A program made the position numbers and the translations under genes. DNA of 59,155 nucleotides from Sphingomonas sp. Leaf208 (GTDB lineage Bacteria; Pseudomonadota; Alphaproteobacteria; Sphingomonadales; Sphingomonadaceae), in assembly GCF_001421415.1 (NCBI RefSeq), contig NZ_LMKH01000005.1, positions 1 through 59,155 of the forward strand, written 5' to 3'. This document shows, piece by piece, positions 31,066 to 41,200 of the stretch (the first letter of the stretch is position 1; the number at the start of each line of letters is the position of its first letter). Under the pieces are notes generated by a model. The model saw nothing but the letters and a program-made list of their open reading frames with translations, had not been told where the DNA came from and did not search any database.

Positions 31066-33372
31066 GTGATCGCGAAGCACGTCCCGATGAAGGTTACGCG
31101 CAGGAGCGATTTTGGCGGATTGGTCCGCTACATCACTAGCGCGCAGGGCCGTGACGAGCGCGTTGCAGCCGTCACCGTTACAAATTGCGGCTCAGATGAC
31201 CCGTTCGATGCGGCCGACGATGTTATGTTGGTGCAGCAGGCAAACACCCGATCGAACGCCGACAAGACCTATCACCTGATCGTCTCATTCCGACCGGGGG
31301 AAACCCCTTCCCCGGAAGTCGTGCGCGAGATCGAGCAGCGGATTTGCGCCGGGCTTGGATATGGCGATCACCAGCGGATCAGCGCTGCTCACCATGACAC
31401 CGACAATCTCCACCTTCATATCGCGATCAACAAAGTTCACCCCGAACGGCATACCGTTCATTCGCCGTTGCGTGATTACCGCACGCTTGCAGAGCTATGC
31501 GACAAGCTCGAAACCGAGTTCGGTCTTGAGCGCGACAACCACACGGCACGGAAGCGGGGAGGGGAAGGCCGCGCCGCTGACATGGAGCAGATCGCCGGGC
31601 TGGAAAGCCTGATCGGTTGGGTGCGGCGGACATGCGCCGACGAGATAAAGGCGGCCGATAGCTGGCAGGCGTTGCACGCGACCATGGCAGCGAACGGGCT
31701 TTTAATGCAGGCGCGAGGCAATGGCTATGTGGTCACGGCCGAGAACGGGCCGTCGATCAAAGCCAGTTCGATCGCTCGCGACCTGTCCAAAAAGGCGCTT
31801 GAGGACCGGCTAGGGCCATTCGTGGCGGCCGATGGCACTCTAGCCCAGCCTGTCGCCAAACGGGCGTATGAGCCCCGCCCTATGGCGTCGCGCGTGAACA
31901 CCGCCGAGTTGTTCGCGCGCTATCAGGAGCAGCAAAAGAACCGCAGCGCGGCGCGGTCGGCAGAGCTTGCCGCAGCCGCCACCAAACGCGCGGCCGGCAT
32001 GGAGGCGGTAAAGCGGGCCGCGCGATTTCGCCGCGCCGCGATCCGGCTTGCGGGCGGCACCGGCATGATGCGGCGCATGTCGTACACCTTCACGTCGCGA
32101 GCCAGCCAGCAGGCCATAGACAAGATCATCGAGGCGTACCGGCGCGAGCGCGAGCGGATCAACGTCCGCAACACCCGGAAAGGCTGGCACGATTGGTTGC
32201 AGGCCGAGGCAAAGGCCGGGAACGTCGAGGCGCTGGCGGCGATGCGGGCGCGCGAGGGGCAGAAGCACAAGCCCGGCAATGCCGTGAGGGCGAGCCCGGC
32301 CGCCTCACACGCAATCAGCGACGCAGAGCGCGCCGATCATGTCACCAAACGAGGCACGATCATCTATCGCACTCCCGGCGCAGCCGTTCGCGATGACGGC
32401 AATAGCTTGCACGTCTCGCGAGGTGCCGAGGTTGAAGGCATCGCCGCGGCCTTGCGGATCGCACAGTCGCTTTACGGCAAGGACCTGACGATCGCCGGCA
32501 GCGCTGAATTTAAGGAGCGTGTCGCGCAGGCCGCAGCCCGCGCCGCGCTCCCCATAACTTTTGACGATCCCGCCCTTGAGCGCCGCAGACAGGCGCTTGC
32601 CAGCATAACCCAGCAGGAGGCCGCCCGTGGCAGAGAAGACATTGGACGAGGAGATCGCGGAGGCGATGGCACTCGTGGACGGGAGCGCAATGCCGCAGCC
32701 CCCGGAGACACCGCCAGCACCACCAGAGCAGCAACAGGCCCAGCCGGAACCCGAGGAGCCGCAGACGGCTCAGGACAGCCAGGTATCGCCCGAAGCGATA
32801 CCCGGAGTGCCGACATTGGTGGAAGAAGCGGACCCGCACGTCTTCGCAGGCCCGGAGGAACCCGAGGGGTTGCAGGCGGGAAGCCGAACATTGGCCGGGT
32901 TGGACGAAGGCCGCCGCCCGAGGCCAGAGATCGCGTGCGGAGTTTGTCCGAACTCAGTGTGGTTCGCTACGACGAGCGATCTTCGCTGCTATTGCCGCGT
33001 GATGTTCGTCCAAACATGGACGGCGCAGAAGCCCGGCGAGATCGTCTCTTGCGATGGGATGTATCTGGGTCAGGAGTGACGCCAGAGAGGATCGCAGCAG
33101 CCGAGAAATACATTGCGGAGCGCGAGACAAAGCGCGTTGCGGGAATGGATATACCGAAACATCGGCCTTTCGAGGCAGGCGACGTTCCGCTATCTTACGC
33201 GGGAACGCGAGAGGTGGAGGGCCAGAAAATGGCGCTTCTCAAACGTGGCGACGAAATCATGGTGCTGCCGATCGATGCCACCAGCGCGGCCCGTGCCGCC
33301 AGATTGGCGATCGGCGACAAGATCGAGATCGCAGCCAATGGAACCGTGAAGGGCAGAGGACGCAGCCGATGA
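31066..33372 (+). CDS. traI: TraI relaxase (MOBP1)
   Basis: 768 residues from a GTG at 31066 (RK2 TraI 732). MIAKHVPMKVTRRSDFGGLV is followed by RYITSAQG, placing the catalytic Tyr at residue 22 as in RK2; NTRSNADKTYHL carries the conserved Ser motif; HHDTDNLHLHIAINKVHP (near residue 110) is the metal-binding HUH motif. TraI nicks oriT and stays covalently attached to the 5' end. The C-terminal part (from about residue 520) is Gly/Arg/Pro-rich and overlaps traH in another frame. The stop overlaps traG (ATGA). Confidence 0.97.
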   Translation: MIAKHVPMKVTRRSDFGGLVRYITSAQGRDERVAAVTVTNCGSDDPFDAADDVMLVQQANTRSNADKTYHLIVSFRPGETPSPEVVREIEQRICAGLGYGDHQRISAAHHDTDNLHLHIAINKVHPERHTVHSPLRDYRTLAELCDKLETEFGLERDNHTARKRGGEGRAADMEQIAGLESLIGWVRRTCADEIKAADSWQALHATMAANGLLMQARGNGYVVTAENGPSIKASSIARDLSKKALEDRLGPFVAADGTLAQPVAKRAYEPRPMASRVNTAELFARYQEQQKNRSAARSAELAAAATKRAAGMEAVKRAARFRRAAIRLAGGTGMMRRMSYTFTSRASQQAIDKIIEAYRRERERINVRNTRKGWHDWLQAEAKAGNVEALAAMRAREGQKHKPGNAVRASPAASHAISDAERADHVTKRGTIIYRTPGAAVRDDGNSLHVSRGAEVEGIAAALRIAQSLYGKDLTIAGSAEFKERVAQAAARAALPITFDDPALERRRQALASITQQEAARGREDIGRGDRGGDGTRGRERNAAAPGDTASTTRAATGPAGTRGAADGSGQPGIARSDTRSADIGGRSGPARLRRPGGTRGVAGGKPNIGRVGRRPPPEARDRVRSLSELSVVRYDERSSLLLPRDVRPNMDGAEARRDRLLRWDVSGSGVTPERIAAAEKYIAERETKRVAGMDIPKHRPFEAGDVPLSYAGTREVEGQKMALLKRGDEIMVLPIDATSAARAARLAIGDKIEIAANGTVKGRGRSR
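32627..33079 (+). CDS. traH: TraH-like acidic protein encoded inside traI
   Basis: 150 residues in a different frame from traI, starting at an ATG with GCCCGTGGCAG upstream. It is very acidic with many Pro/Gln (PETPPAPPEQQQAQPEPEEP) and ends with a cysteine-containing block, CGVCPNSVWFATTS then LRCYCRVM and PGEIVSCDG, which looks like a real folded domain. RK2 has traH inside the 3' part of traI, in another frame; TraH is acidic and stabilises the relaxosome. Position, frame and composition fit; the sequence match to RK2 TraH was not verified. Confidence 0.7.
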   Translation: MAEKTLDEEIAEAMALVDGSAMPQPPETPPAPPEQQQAQPEPEEPQTAQDSQVSPEAIPGVPTLVEEADPHVFAGPEEPEGLQAGSRTLAGLDEGRRPRPEIACGVCPNSVWFATTSDLRCYCRVMFVQTWTAQKPGEIVSCDGMYLGQE

Positions 33373-35303
33373 CGAAGACCACACGGAACAACGCAGTCGG
33401 TCCACAGGTCCGCTCGCGCGGGCGCAAGACAGGTGGTTCGCAGGGAAGGGGGCTTATCGCCTTTATCGTTCTGGCGTTCCTGATTGGGGGCCTATCCGCC
33501 GCCACGCAGATTTTCGCGCATACGCTGGCGTATTCCGCGCAGTTGGGTTCGCCGATCTTCGGTCATTTCTATGCGCCGTGGCGGATCGTGTCGTGGTTGA
33601 TGGATTGGCAGAACGTCCCGGCGCTCAAGCAGGCGTTCGGCAAGTCGATGGGGATTGGCATGGGGATGGGAGTCGCCGGCCTCGTGTTTGGAGTGATTGC
33701 CAAGGCCACCTTCTCTAAGCGTGGCAAAGGCAACGAGTTCCTACACGGCTCCGCACGATGGGCCGATAAGAAGGACATTGAAGCCGCCAGCCTGATCGAC
33801 AACGATGGCGTTTATGTCGGAGCCTATGAGGAGAAGAACGGGAAGGTTTCCTATCTCCGTCATGCTGGCCCCGAGCACGTTCTAACCTACGCCCCAACCC
33901 GTTCGGGTAAGGGCGTCGGACTGGTCATCCCCACGTTGCTATCGTGGAAGTACAGCACCGTTGTTGCGGACTTGAAGGGCGAGCTTTGGGCGCTGACCGC
34001 AGGCTGGCGGAAGAAGCACGCCGGCCAAGTCGTCATGCGGTTCGAGCCGGCATCGTCGCGCGGAAGCGTGCGTTGGAACCCGCTGGACGAAATTCGCGTC
34101 GGGACAGACAACGAGGTTGCCGACGTTCAGAATCTCGCGACGCTGATAGTCGATCCCGATGGCAAAGGGCTGGAAAGCCATTGGCAGAAGACTTCGCAGG
34201 CGTTGTTCGTCGGCGTCATCCTGCACGCGATTTACCGCGCCAAGAATGGCGGCCCACCCGCCACCATGAGCGAGGTTGACGGGCTGCTGACCGATCCGGC
34301 GCGGCCGATCAAAGGTCTATGGGAAGAAATGATGGCGTTCGGCCATTTGCCGGGCGGGAAGAACCACACCGTTATCGGCCGCGCCGCGCGCGACATGATG
34401 GACCGCCCCGACGAGGAGGCCGGGTCCGTCCTGTCTACCGCCAAGAGCTACATCGAGCTTTACCGCGATCCCGTCGTGGCGGCGAATACGTCCACGTCCG
34501 ATTTTTCAATCCGCGACCTGATGAACCATGACACTCCGGTAAGCCTCTACATCATCACTCAGCCTACCGATAAGAACCGGCTCCGGCCGCTAGTCCGCAT
34601 CATGTTGAACATGATGGTTCGCATCCTTGCACCCAAGCAGGAGTTCGAGGGCGGACGCGTTAAGGCCAATTACAAGCACCGGATGCTATTCATGATCGAC
34701 GAGTTTCCCAGCTTAGGGAAATTGGAGATCATTCAGGAGAGCTTGGCTTTCGCCGCCGGCTACGGCCTGAAATTCTATCTGATTTGTCAGGACATCAACC
34801 AGCTACGCAGCCGGGAAACCGGCTATGGTCACGACGAGCTAGTTACGTCCAACTGCCATGTGCAGAACGCCTATCCGCCCAACCGGCTTGAGACGGCCGA
34901 GCATCTATCGAAGATGACGGGGCAAACGACCATCCTGAAAGAGCAGATCACCACCAGCAAGAACAAGGGCGGCGGTTGGCTTTCAGGATCGGAATCGCGA
35001 ACGGTTCAGGAAACCCAGCGTCCGCTACTCACCCCCGACGAGTGCCTACGGATGCCGGGACCGAAGAAGAACGCCAACGGCGATATCGAGGAGGCCGGCG
35101 ACATGCTTCTTTATATGGCGGGTTATCCGATGATCTACGGCAAGCAACCGCTGTATTTCAAAGACCCTACGTTCCAAGCCCGCGCTCAGGTGCCGGCCCC
35201 CGATAAGAGCGACAAAATCCGTGTCGCCAGAGCGGCGAGCGATCCACGCCCCGGCAACGATGACGGAGACGAGGGACTTCCCCCTGTTCGCGTGAAGTTG
35301 TGA
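33369..35303 (+). CDS. traG: TraG, type IV coupling protein
   Basis: 644 residues from the ATG at 33369, overlapping the traI stop; the frame is open upstream to 33054 but that stretch belongs to traI/traH. Two N-terminal membrane helices (LIAFIVLAFLIGGLSA and MGMGVAGLVFGVIA) are followed by Walker A APTRSGKGVGLVIP (near residue 175) and Walker B MLFMIDEFPSLGKLEI. It is a VirD4-type ATPase that carries the relaxosome to the Trb channel. Size agrees with RK2 TraG (635). A complete, undamaged gene. Confidence 0.97.
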   Translation: MTKTTRNNAVGPQVRSRGRKTGGSQGRGLIAFIVLAFLIGGLSAATQIFAHTLAYSAQLGSPIFGHFYAPWRIVSWLMDWQNVPALKQAFGKSMGIGMGMGVAGLVFGVIAKATFSKRGKGNEFLHGSARWADKKDIEAASLIDNDGVYVGAYEEKNGKVSYLRHAGPEHVLTYAPTRSGKGVGLVIPTLLSWKYSTVVADLKGELWALTAGWRKKHAGQVVMRFEPASSRGSVRWNPLDEIRVGTDNEVADVQNLATLIVDPDGKGLESHWQKTSQALFVGVILHAIYRAKNGGPPATMSEVDGLLTDPARPIKGLWEEMMAFGHLPGGKNHTVIGRAARDMMDRPDEEAGSVLSTAKSYIELYRDPVVAANTSTSDFSIRDLMNHDTPVSLYIITQPTDKNRLRPLVRIMLNMMVRILAPKQEFEGGRVKANYKHRMLFMIDEFPSLGKLEIIQESLAFAAGYGLKFYLICQDINQLRSRETGYGHDELVTSNCHVQNAYPPNRLETAEHLSKMTGQTTILKEQITTSKNKGGGWLSGSESRTVQETQRPLLTPDECLRMPGPKKNANGDIEEAGDMLLYMAGYPMIYGKQPLYFKDPTFQARAQVPAPDKSDKIRVARAASDPRPGNDDGDEGLPPVRVKL

Positions 35304-35833
35304 AGCGGCCGAGCTTCAAGACGGTTGGACGGTACACAGCCTTTGCCGTGTTCGGACTGTCCATCGCGACCGTCGCCGCAGCCGCAGCCGGCGTGCGCGT
35401 CAACGTGACCCGCAGCATCCCGCTAGGCTTCTACAGGACCAGCGCCGAGCCGATTCACAAAGGCGCTTACGTGATGTTTTGCCCGCCCCAGCGAGAGGTT
35501 TTCCGGCTCGCGTTGAAGCGGCACTACATCGATCCCGGCTCTTGCCCCGGCGGGAGCTACCCGATGATGAAGCGAATTTTAGCGGCTAAAAATGATCGAG
35601 TGCAGATCGGCCCGCAGGGCGTCGTCATCAACGGCGTCCCCATCCCGAACAGCAAGCCGCGCCCGCTGGACGGTGCAGGCCGCCCGCTTCCGGTATTTGC
35701 GGGCGCAGGCACCGTGAAGGCTGGTGACGTGATTGTGATGGGCGAGAACAAGGTATCGTTCGACAGCCGGTATTTCGGCCCGATCTCGCGCCAGCAAATC
35801 AGCACCGTCATTCAACCAATCGTGATTTGGTAG
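35300..35833 (+). CDS. traF: TraF, pilin-maturing S26C protease
   Basis: 177 residues (RK2 TraF 178) from a GTG at 35300 overlapping traG. A single N-terminal membrane segment (AFAVFGLSIATVAAAAAGV) is followed by RSIPLGFYR with the predicted nucleophile Ser39, and by MMKRILAAKND with the predicted general-base Lys91. This is the TraF peptidase family, related to signal peptidase I, that cyclises TrbC in RK2. The C-terminal strand SFDSRYFGPISRQQI is also typical. A perfect KorB operator is written into codons 93-97. Confidence 0.95.
   Translation: MKRPSFKTVGRYTAFAVFGLSIATVAAAAAGVRVNVTRSIPLGFYRTSAEPIHKGAYVMFCPPQREVFRLALKRHYIDPGSCPGGSYPMMKRILAAKNDRVQIGPQGVVINGVPIPNSKPRPLDGAGRPLPVFAGAGTVKAGDVIVMGENKVSFDSRYFGPISRQQISTVIQPIVIW
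35578..35590. promoter_or_regulatory. KorB operator (OB) inside the traF coding sequence
   Basis: TTTAGCGGCTAAA encodes residues I-L-A-A-K next to the catalytic lysine of TraF. The left flank completes ATTTTAGC, the right GCTAAAAAT. It is far from any visible promoter. Confidence 0.85.
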
Positions 35834-35842
35834 GAGCGCCCG

Positions 35843-38023
35843 ATGGCCGGAGAAATCGTCGTCATCGCGGAAAAGCCCGACCTCGCGAAAGCCATCGCCG
35901 AGGGGCTTGGAGGCGGAAGCCGGCAAGACGGCTACATCGATTGCGGCAAGCATTACGTGACATGGGTATTCGGTCACATGCTTGAGCTTGAGGCCCCGGA
36001 AACACCGTGGAGCATGGCCGAGCTACCGATCAGCTTCATCCCGTGGAGCAAGAAGCCGTCACCCGACAAGATGAAGCAGCTTCGCATCATCCGCGACCTG
36101 TTGAAGCCCGCCAAGGGTATCATCCATGCCGGCGATCCCGATGACGAAGGCCAGCTACTCGTTGACGAGGTGATAGAATGGGCCGGTTCCCGGCTCCCCG
36201 TGCAGCGCGTCCTAATAAACGACTACAATCTGAAATTGGTGCAGCGCGCGCTATCGACCATGCGGGACAATCGCGAGTTTGCCGGCATGTCCACAGCGGC
36301 CGAGGCGCGCGGCGTTGGCGATCTTCTCTATGGCGTCAACATGACCCGTGCGTACACGCTGGCAGCGCAGGCCAAGGGCTATCAGGGCGTGCTCAGCGTG
36401 GGGCGCGTCCAAACCCCGATCCTTGGCCTTGTGGTGCGTCGCGACCGCGAGTTCGAGGCGCACACCAAAGGCTATTACTACACCGTCACTGCCCAATTTC
36501 AGGTCGGAGAGACGGTCTTTCCGGGGCGCTATCAGATTGTCGATGACGATCCCGTCGATGACAAAGGCCGCCTGTCCGATCAGGCGCACGCCCGCGCGAT
36601 TGCCGCAGCCGTCCATGGCAAGGCCGCCAAGGTCATCAGCATAGCGACGAACGCCAAGGAGGCATCGCCTCCGCTCCCCTACAATCTGTTGAAGCTCCAA
36701 ACCGATGCGTCTCGCAAGTTCGACATGAAGCCGGATCAGGTCAAAGAGGTGACCCAGGCGCTTCGCGAGAAATACCGGCTGATTACCTACAACCGCAGCG
36801 ACAGCGAATATCTCAGCGACGAGCAGCACGCGGACGCGGCCGGCGTACTGGCGGCGATCGGCGAGACGGCTCCCATGTTGGCGGCCCCGGTCAAACGTGC
36901 CGATCCGGCAATCAAAAGCCGGGCGTTCAACACCGCAAAGGTGTCCGCGCACCACGCGATCATTCCCACCGAGGCCACGGCCGACCTATCAAAGCTGACC
37001 GACGTCGAGCAGAAAATCTATCTGTTGATCGCCCGCGCCTATGTCGCTCAGTTCTGGCCGACGCATCAGTATGACCAGACCGATATTGTGATGGAGGTAG
37101 AAGGCCGGCGGTTCACGACCCGGAGCAACATCACCACCCGGCCGGGCTGGACGATCCTCTATAAGAATGACGCCGGCAACGAAGACCTTGCCGGTGACGA
37201 GGAAGCCGTTGCACTCGACCTTCGCGCGATAGTCGCCGGGCAGATCGGCACATGCACCAGCGCCAGCGCCGACCAGCAGGAAACCAAGCCGAGGCCGCTC
37301 TACACCATGGCGACTCTACTGACGGACCTTACCCGCGTTGCGAAATACGTCCGTGACGATCGGTTGCGAAAGCTCCTGATCGAGAAGGACAAGGACAAGG
37401 CGGGCGAACATGGCGGGATCGGTACGCCGGCCACGCGGGACGGCATCATTGCCACCTTGTTCGATCGCGGGTTCCTGATCGAGAAGGGCAAGAACATCGT
37501 CAGCACGCCGCAGGCTCGCGACTTCTACGACGCCCTCCCCGACCAAGCCAAATATCCCGACATGACGGCGATTTGGCACGAGCAGCAGCGCGCGATTGCC
37601 GATGGATCGAAGGATGCACAATCGTTCGTGCAGACGCTTGCCAATTACGTCGCGCGCGAGGTCGCGAACGTGAAGGAATACGGGCTGTCGATCAAAACCG
37701 ACGCGCCGCCCTGCCCACTGTGCTCGAAACCCCTTCGCCGCGTGAAGGGAAAGAGCGGCCATTTTTGGTCCTGCACCGGCTATTCCGAGGGCTGTAAATT
37801 TACGGGCGAAGACAAAGCCGGCAAGCCCGTGCTGACTAAGAAAGAGCCGGCAACGGTATCGGCGATGCACAAGTGTATGGCGTGTGGATCGGGCCTTATC
37901 CGCCGACCAGCCGCCAAGAAGAAGAACGCCTATTGGTGGAGTTGCAGCGGATACCCCGAGTGCAAGCAGACCTATTTCGACGCCAACGGAAAGCCCGATT
38001 ACAGCAAAGGAAAAGCAGCATGA
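35843..38023 (+). CDS. traE: TraE, topoisomerase III-like protein
   Basis: 726 residues (RK2 TraE about 737). The N-terminal Toprim part is VVIAEKPDLAKAIAEGLGG; DPDDEGQLLVDEVIEW is the acidic metal site. SVGRVQTPILGLVVRRD and the catalytic-Tyr segment YRLITYNRSDSEYLSDEQ are those of type IA topoisomerases. Two C-terminal zinc ribbons are seen: CPLCSKPLRRV...WSCTGYSEGC and CMACGSGL...WSCSGYPEC. It could resolve or decatenate DNA during transfer. Stop overlaps the next gene. Confidence 0.95.
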   Translation: MAGEIVVIAEKPDLAKAIAEGLGGGSRQDGYIDCGKHYVTWVFGHMLELEAPETPWSMAELPISFIPWSKKPSPDKMKQLRIIRDLLKPAKGIIHAGDPDDEGQLLVDEVIEWAGSRLPVQRVLINDYNLKLVQRALSTMRDNREFAGMSTAAEARGVGDLLYGVNMTRAYTLAAQAKGYQGVLSVGRVQTPILGLVVRRDREFEAHTKGYYYTVTAQFQVGETVFPGRYQIVDDDPVDDKGRLSDQAHARAIAAAVHGKAAKVISIATNAKEASPPLPYNLLKLQTDASRKFDMKPDQVKEVTQALREKYRLITYNRSDSEYLSDEQHADAAGVLAAIGETAPMLAAPVKRADPAIKSRAFNTAKVSAHHAIIPTEATADLSKLTDVEQKIYLLIARAYVAQFWPTHQYDQTDIVMEVEGRRFTTRSNITTRPGWTILYKNDAGNEDLAGDEEAVALDLRAIVAGQIGTCTSASADQQETKPRPLYTMATLLTDLTRVAKYVRDDRLRKLLIEKDKDKAGEHGGIGTPATRDGIIATLFDRGFLIEKGKNIVSTPQARDFYDALPDQAKYPDMTAIWHEQQRAIADGSKDAQSFVQTLANYVAREVANVKEYGLSIKTDAPPCPLCSKPLRRVKGKSGHFWSCTGYSEGCKFTGEDKAGKPVLTKKEPATVSAMHKCMACGSGLIRRPAAKKKNAYWWSCSGYPECKQTYFDANGKPDYSKGKAA

Positions 38024-38268
38024 CCGACGATGCCCGGCCGATCGAGGACGTGAACGCGGATGCGATTATCCGTCAAAAGCTGATGGACGCTGAAATCCCC
38101 GGAGCCGTGATCGAGTTTGACCCGGAGGAGGCCGATCGCGCCGGGGCGTTCGTGGAGGATGCCTTGAGCGAGGAAGACGCCCGAGCGGCCGAAGACGGAC
38201 TTGAGCCGGCCGCGCCGGCACCGGCCGCAACCCGGTCGCTTCTCACCCTTGCCCGCGTCAAAAACTAA
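38020..38268 (+). CDS. traD: Small acidic protein at the traD position
   Basis: 82 residues from the ATG at 38020, overlapping the traE stop. Acidic and helical (EEADRAGAFVEDALSEEDAR), with the middle IIRQKLMDAEIPGAVIEFD and a C-terminal LLTLARVKN. Sits between the traE and traC homologues, where RK2 has traD (129 residues, role unknown). Name by position only; sequence similarity not checked. Confidence 0.6.
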   Translation: MTDDARPIEDVNADAIIRQKLMDAEIPGAVIEFDPEEADRAGAFVEDALSEEDARAAEDGLEPAAPAPAATRSLLTLARVKN

Positions 38269-38283
38269 TCAGCGGAGGCTATC

Positions 38284-41200
38284 ATGGCCGAGGACAAAAA
38301 GCCGTTTCATGAGCGCGTAGCCGAGAAGATCATTGACCAGCTAAAGGCCGGGACAGCGCCATGGCAACGGCCATGGAACCCGGCCGCCTTCGGTGACGAG
38401 GGCAGCGGTTCGATCATCCCCATGAACCCGACGACCGGAAAGCGGTATCGTGGCGTCAATGTCGTGAACCTCATGTCCGAGGGCCACGAAGACAATCGTT
38501 GGATGACCTATAAGCAGGCAAGCGCAGCCGGCGCACAGGTCCGCAAAGGCGAGAAAGGCTCGCTTGTCCAATACTGGAAATTCGATGACGAACAGACGCT
38601 AAAGGACGATCAGGGCAAGCCCGTCAAGGATGCCGAAGGCAACACCATGAAGGTCCGCGTGGAGCTTGAGCGCCCCCGCCCCTTCTATGCCGTGGTTTTC
38701 AACGCCGAGCAGATCGACGGCCTGCCCCCTCGCACACCGCCCCAGCCTCCCGAATGGAACCCGATCGAGCGCGCCGACGCGCTGCTAAAGGCCACCGGAG
38801 CGAAGATCACCGAGATACCGGGCAACAGGGCTTTCTATAGCCCGGCGACCGACAGCATCACCCTCCCCGAGCGGTCGCAGTTTCCGAGCGCGGCGCAATT
38901 CTACGGGACGGCGCTACATGAGGCCGGCCACTGGACGGGCTATCCGAACCGGCTTGATCGCGACCTCGCACACCCGTTCGGATCGGAAGGCTATGCGAAG
39001 GAGGAGCTTCGCGCCGAGATCGCGAGCATGATTGTAGGCGACGAGCTACAGATCGGCCACGATCCCGAACAGCATGTCGCTTATGTCGCGTCATGGATCA
39101 AAGCTCTCGAAGACGATCCCATGGAGATCGTCCGCGCCTGTTCCGACGCCGAGAAGATCAACACCTACATGCTCGCGTTCGAGCAGAAGCAGGTTCAGGA
39201 GCAGGGCCAGACCGCCGAGATAGGCGAGCCGCAGCCGACAGCGATCCTCACCCCCGAGAGCGCGAGCGAGGCCGGCAGGCTGGCGTTGCTGGCGCAGCCG
39301 GTTGCAATCGTGCTGGACGATGCCGACCGCGAGTTCAGCCACTATCACGGCTTCAACCATAGCTACGACCCGACGATGGGCGCTCCGCACGCGAACCTTG
39401 AGCGCGCCCTTGCCGCAGCTGGCATGGTGCAGATCGGCGACGTGGTTGGACGGGACACCACCGATTACCCGGCGATGTTCCAGACCGCGATTGAGCGATT
39501 GTCCCCCGTGTTTGGAATCGCCGCCGACGACGAGGTGTTCAGCAACGCCTATTACGAACGAAAAGGGCTGGCGCAGGCGTTCGCCGAGACGGGCGAAAAG
39601 CTGACTCGCGAGCCGACCTTTACCGTTCAGACGTGGGACGACGAGGAACGGCAGTTCATCAACGTCAGTTCTGGCGTGAGGGCCGACGCGGCGCTGGACC
39701 TGTTCGCCGACTTGAGCCGCGAATATCGCGCGCTGCAGGAGAAGCCCAACGCGGTTGCCGGCTTCGACTTCACCGGCGAGAGCCGGATCGTCAGCGACAA
39801 TTTCGGGCATGTTGTCGCCGGAACCAGCAATCCGGTAGATCACCGGCAGGGTGAACCGACCATCCCGGCCGGGACGATCGATTGGGCTGATACGCAGATC
39901 GTCAGGCTGGCGAAGATCGAGGACGGATCAGACGACCGGGCCGACCGCTGGCAGCATCTGGCCGAGAATGACGCCCGATTGCACGACGCTGGACCCGCGC
40001 TCGTAGCAACGGCTCCCCCGGCGCAGATTGCCGACACGCCGACGCCGCTAAACGTCCCCTTCCGCGAGAAGAACGAGGCCAAGCAGCTAGGCGCGCGATG
40101 GGATAAGGACGGCAAGACTTGGTATGTCCCCGCCGGGATAGGCCAAGCACCGTTCGCCAAGTGGGCGAAGGAGGCCCAAGCGCCGGCCGTAGAAGGCCAG
40201 CCCCAGCAGCAGGCACCAGGGCAGGCCGATAGCGCCTCGCAATCCGCAGCGTCCCCCAGCGCCGAACAGGAAGGGCAGCAGATGACCGATCGCAGCAACA
40301 CCCCCAAGCCGCCGGCAGAACGCAAATATCTGGCGGTTCCCTATGGAGAGCGGAACGTCGCCAAGGCGGCCGGCGCGAAATGGGATGCCACCGCTAAGTC
40401 GTGGTACGCACCCGAGGGCAGCGATCCGACGAAGCTCGCACGCTGGAACCCCGAGAACCGACCCAACAGACAGGACAAGGCGATCACTCCCCAACAGGAG
40501 TTTGCCGACGCGATGAAATCCATGGGTCTGACCGTGCCGAGCGGGCATCCGATCATGGACGGCCAGCGCCATCGCGTGCCGGCCGAGGGCGACAAAGGCA
40601 AGGAGACGACCGGATCGTACCGCGCTTATCTCGACGGCCACCCGGCCGGCCACATCGAAAACTTCCGCACGAACTTGGACATGAAATGGAAGTTTACCGG
40701 CGCGGCACTTTCGGAGGAGGAGAAAGCCCGGCTCAGCGCCGAAGCGGCCACCAAGCGCGACGCTCGCGAGCGGGAGCAGACCGCGACCTATGCGGAGTCC
40801 GCCCGGCGCGTGCAGATGCGCGCGGCCGGCTATAGGCAGATCACCGAGCCAACGCCGTACATGGCAGCCAAAGGGATCGGCCCGACGATCGGCGCGATGA
40901 CAGATAGCAAGGACGGAACGATCCACCTCCCCGCGATCGACGCGCAGGGACAGCACTGGACGACGCAGTATATTCAGGAGGACGGCACCAAGCGGTTCGC
41001 GAAGGACAGCCACAAGGAGGGCTGTTTCCATGTCGTCAACGGCACGCTGGCAGACCTTGAGCAAGCGCCGAGGCTGATGATCGGCGAAGGCTATGCGACC
41101 ATGACGACGATCGGCGACGTGGTAGGCCATGCAACCGTTGCCGGGTTCGATGCCGGCAATCTCCCCGCCGTGGCGAAGGCGCTTCACGAGCGGTTTCCCG

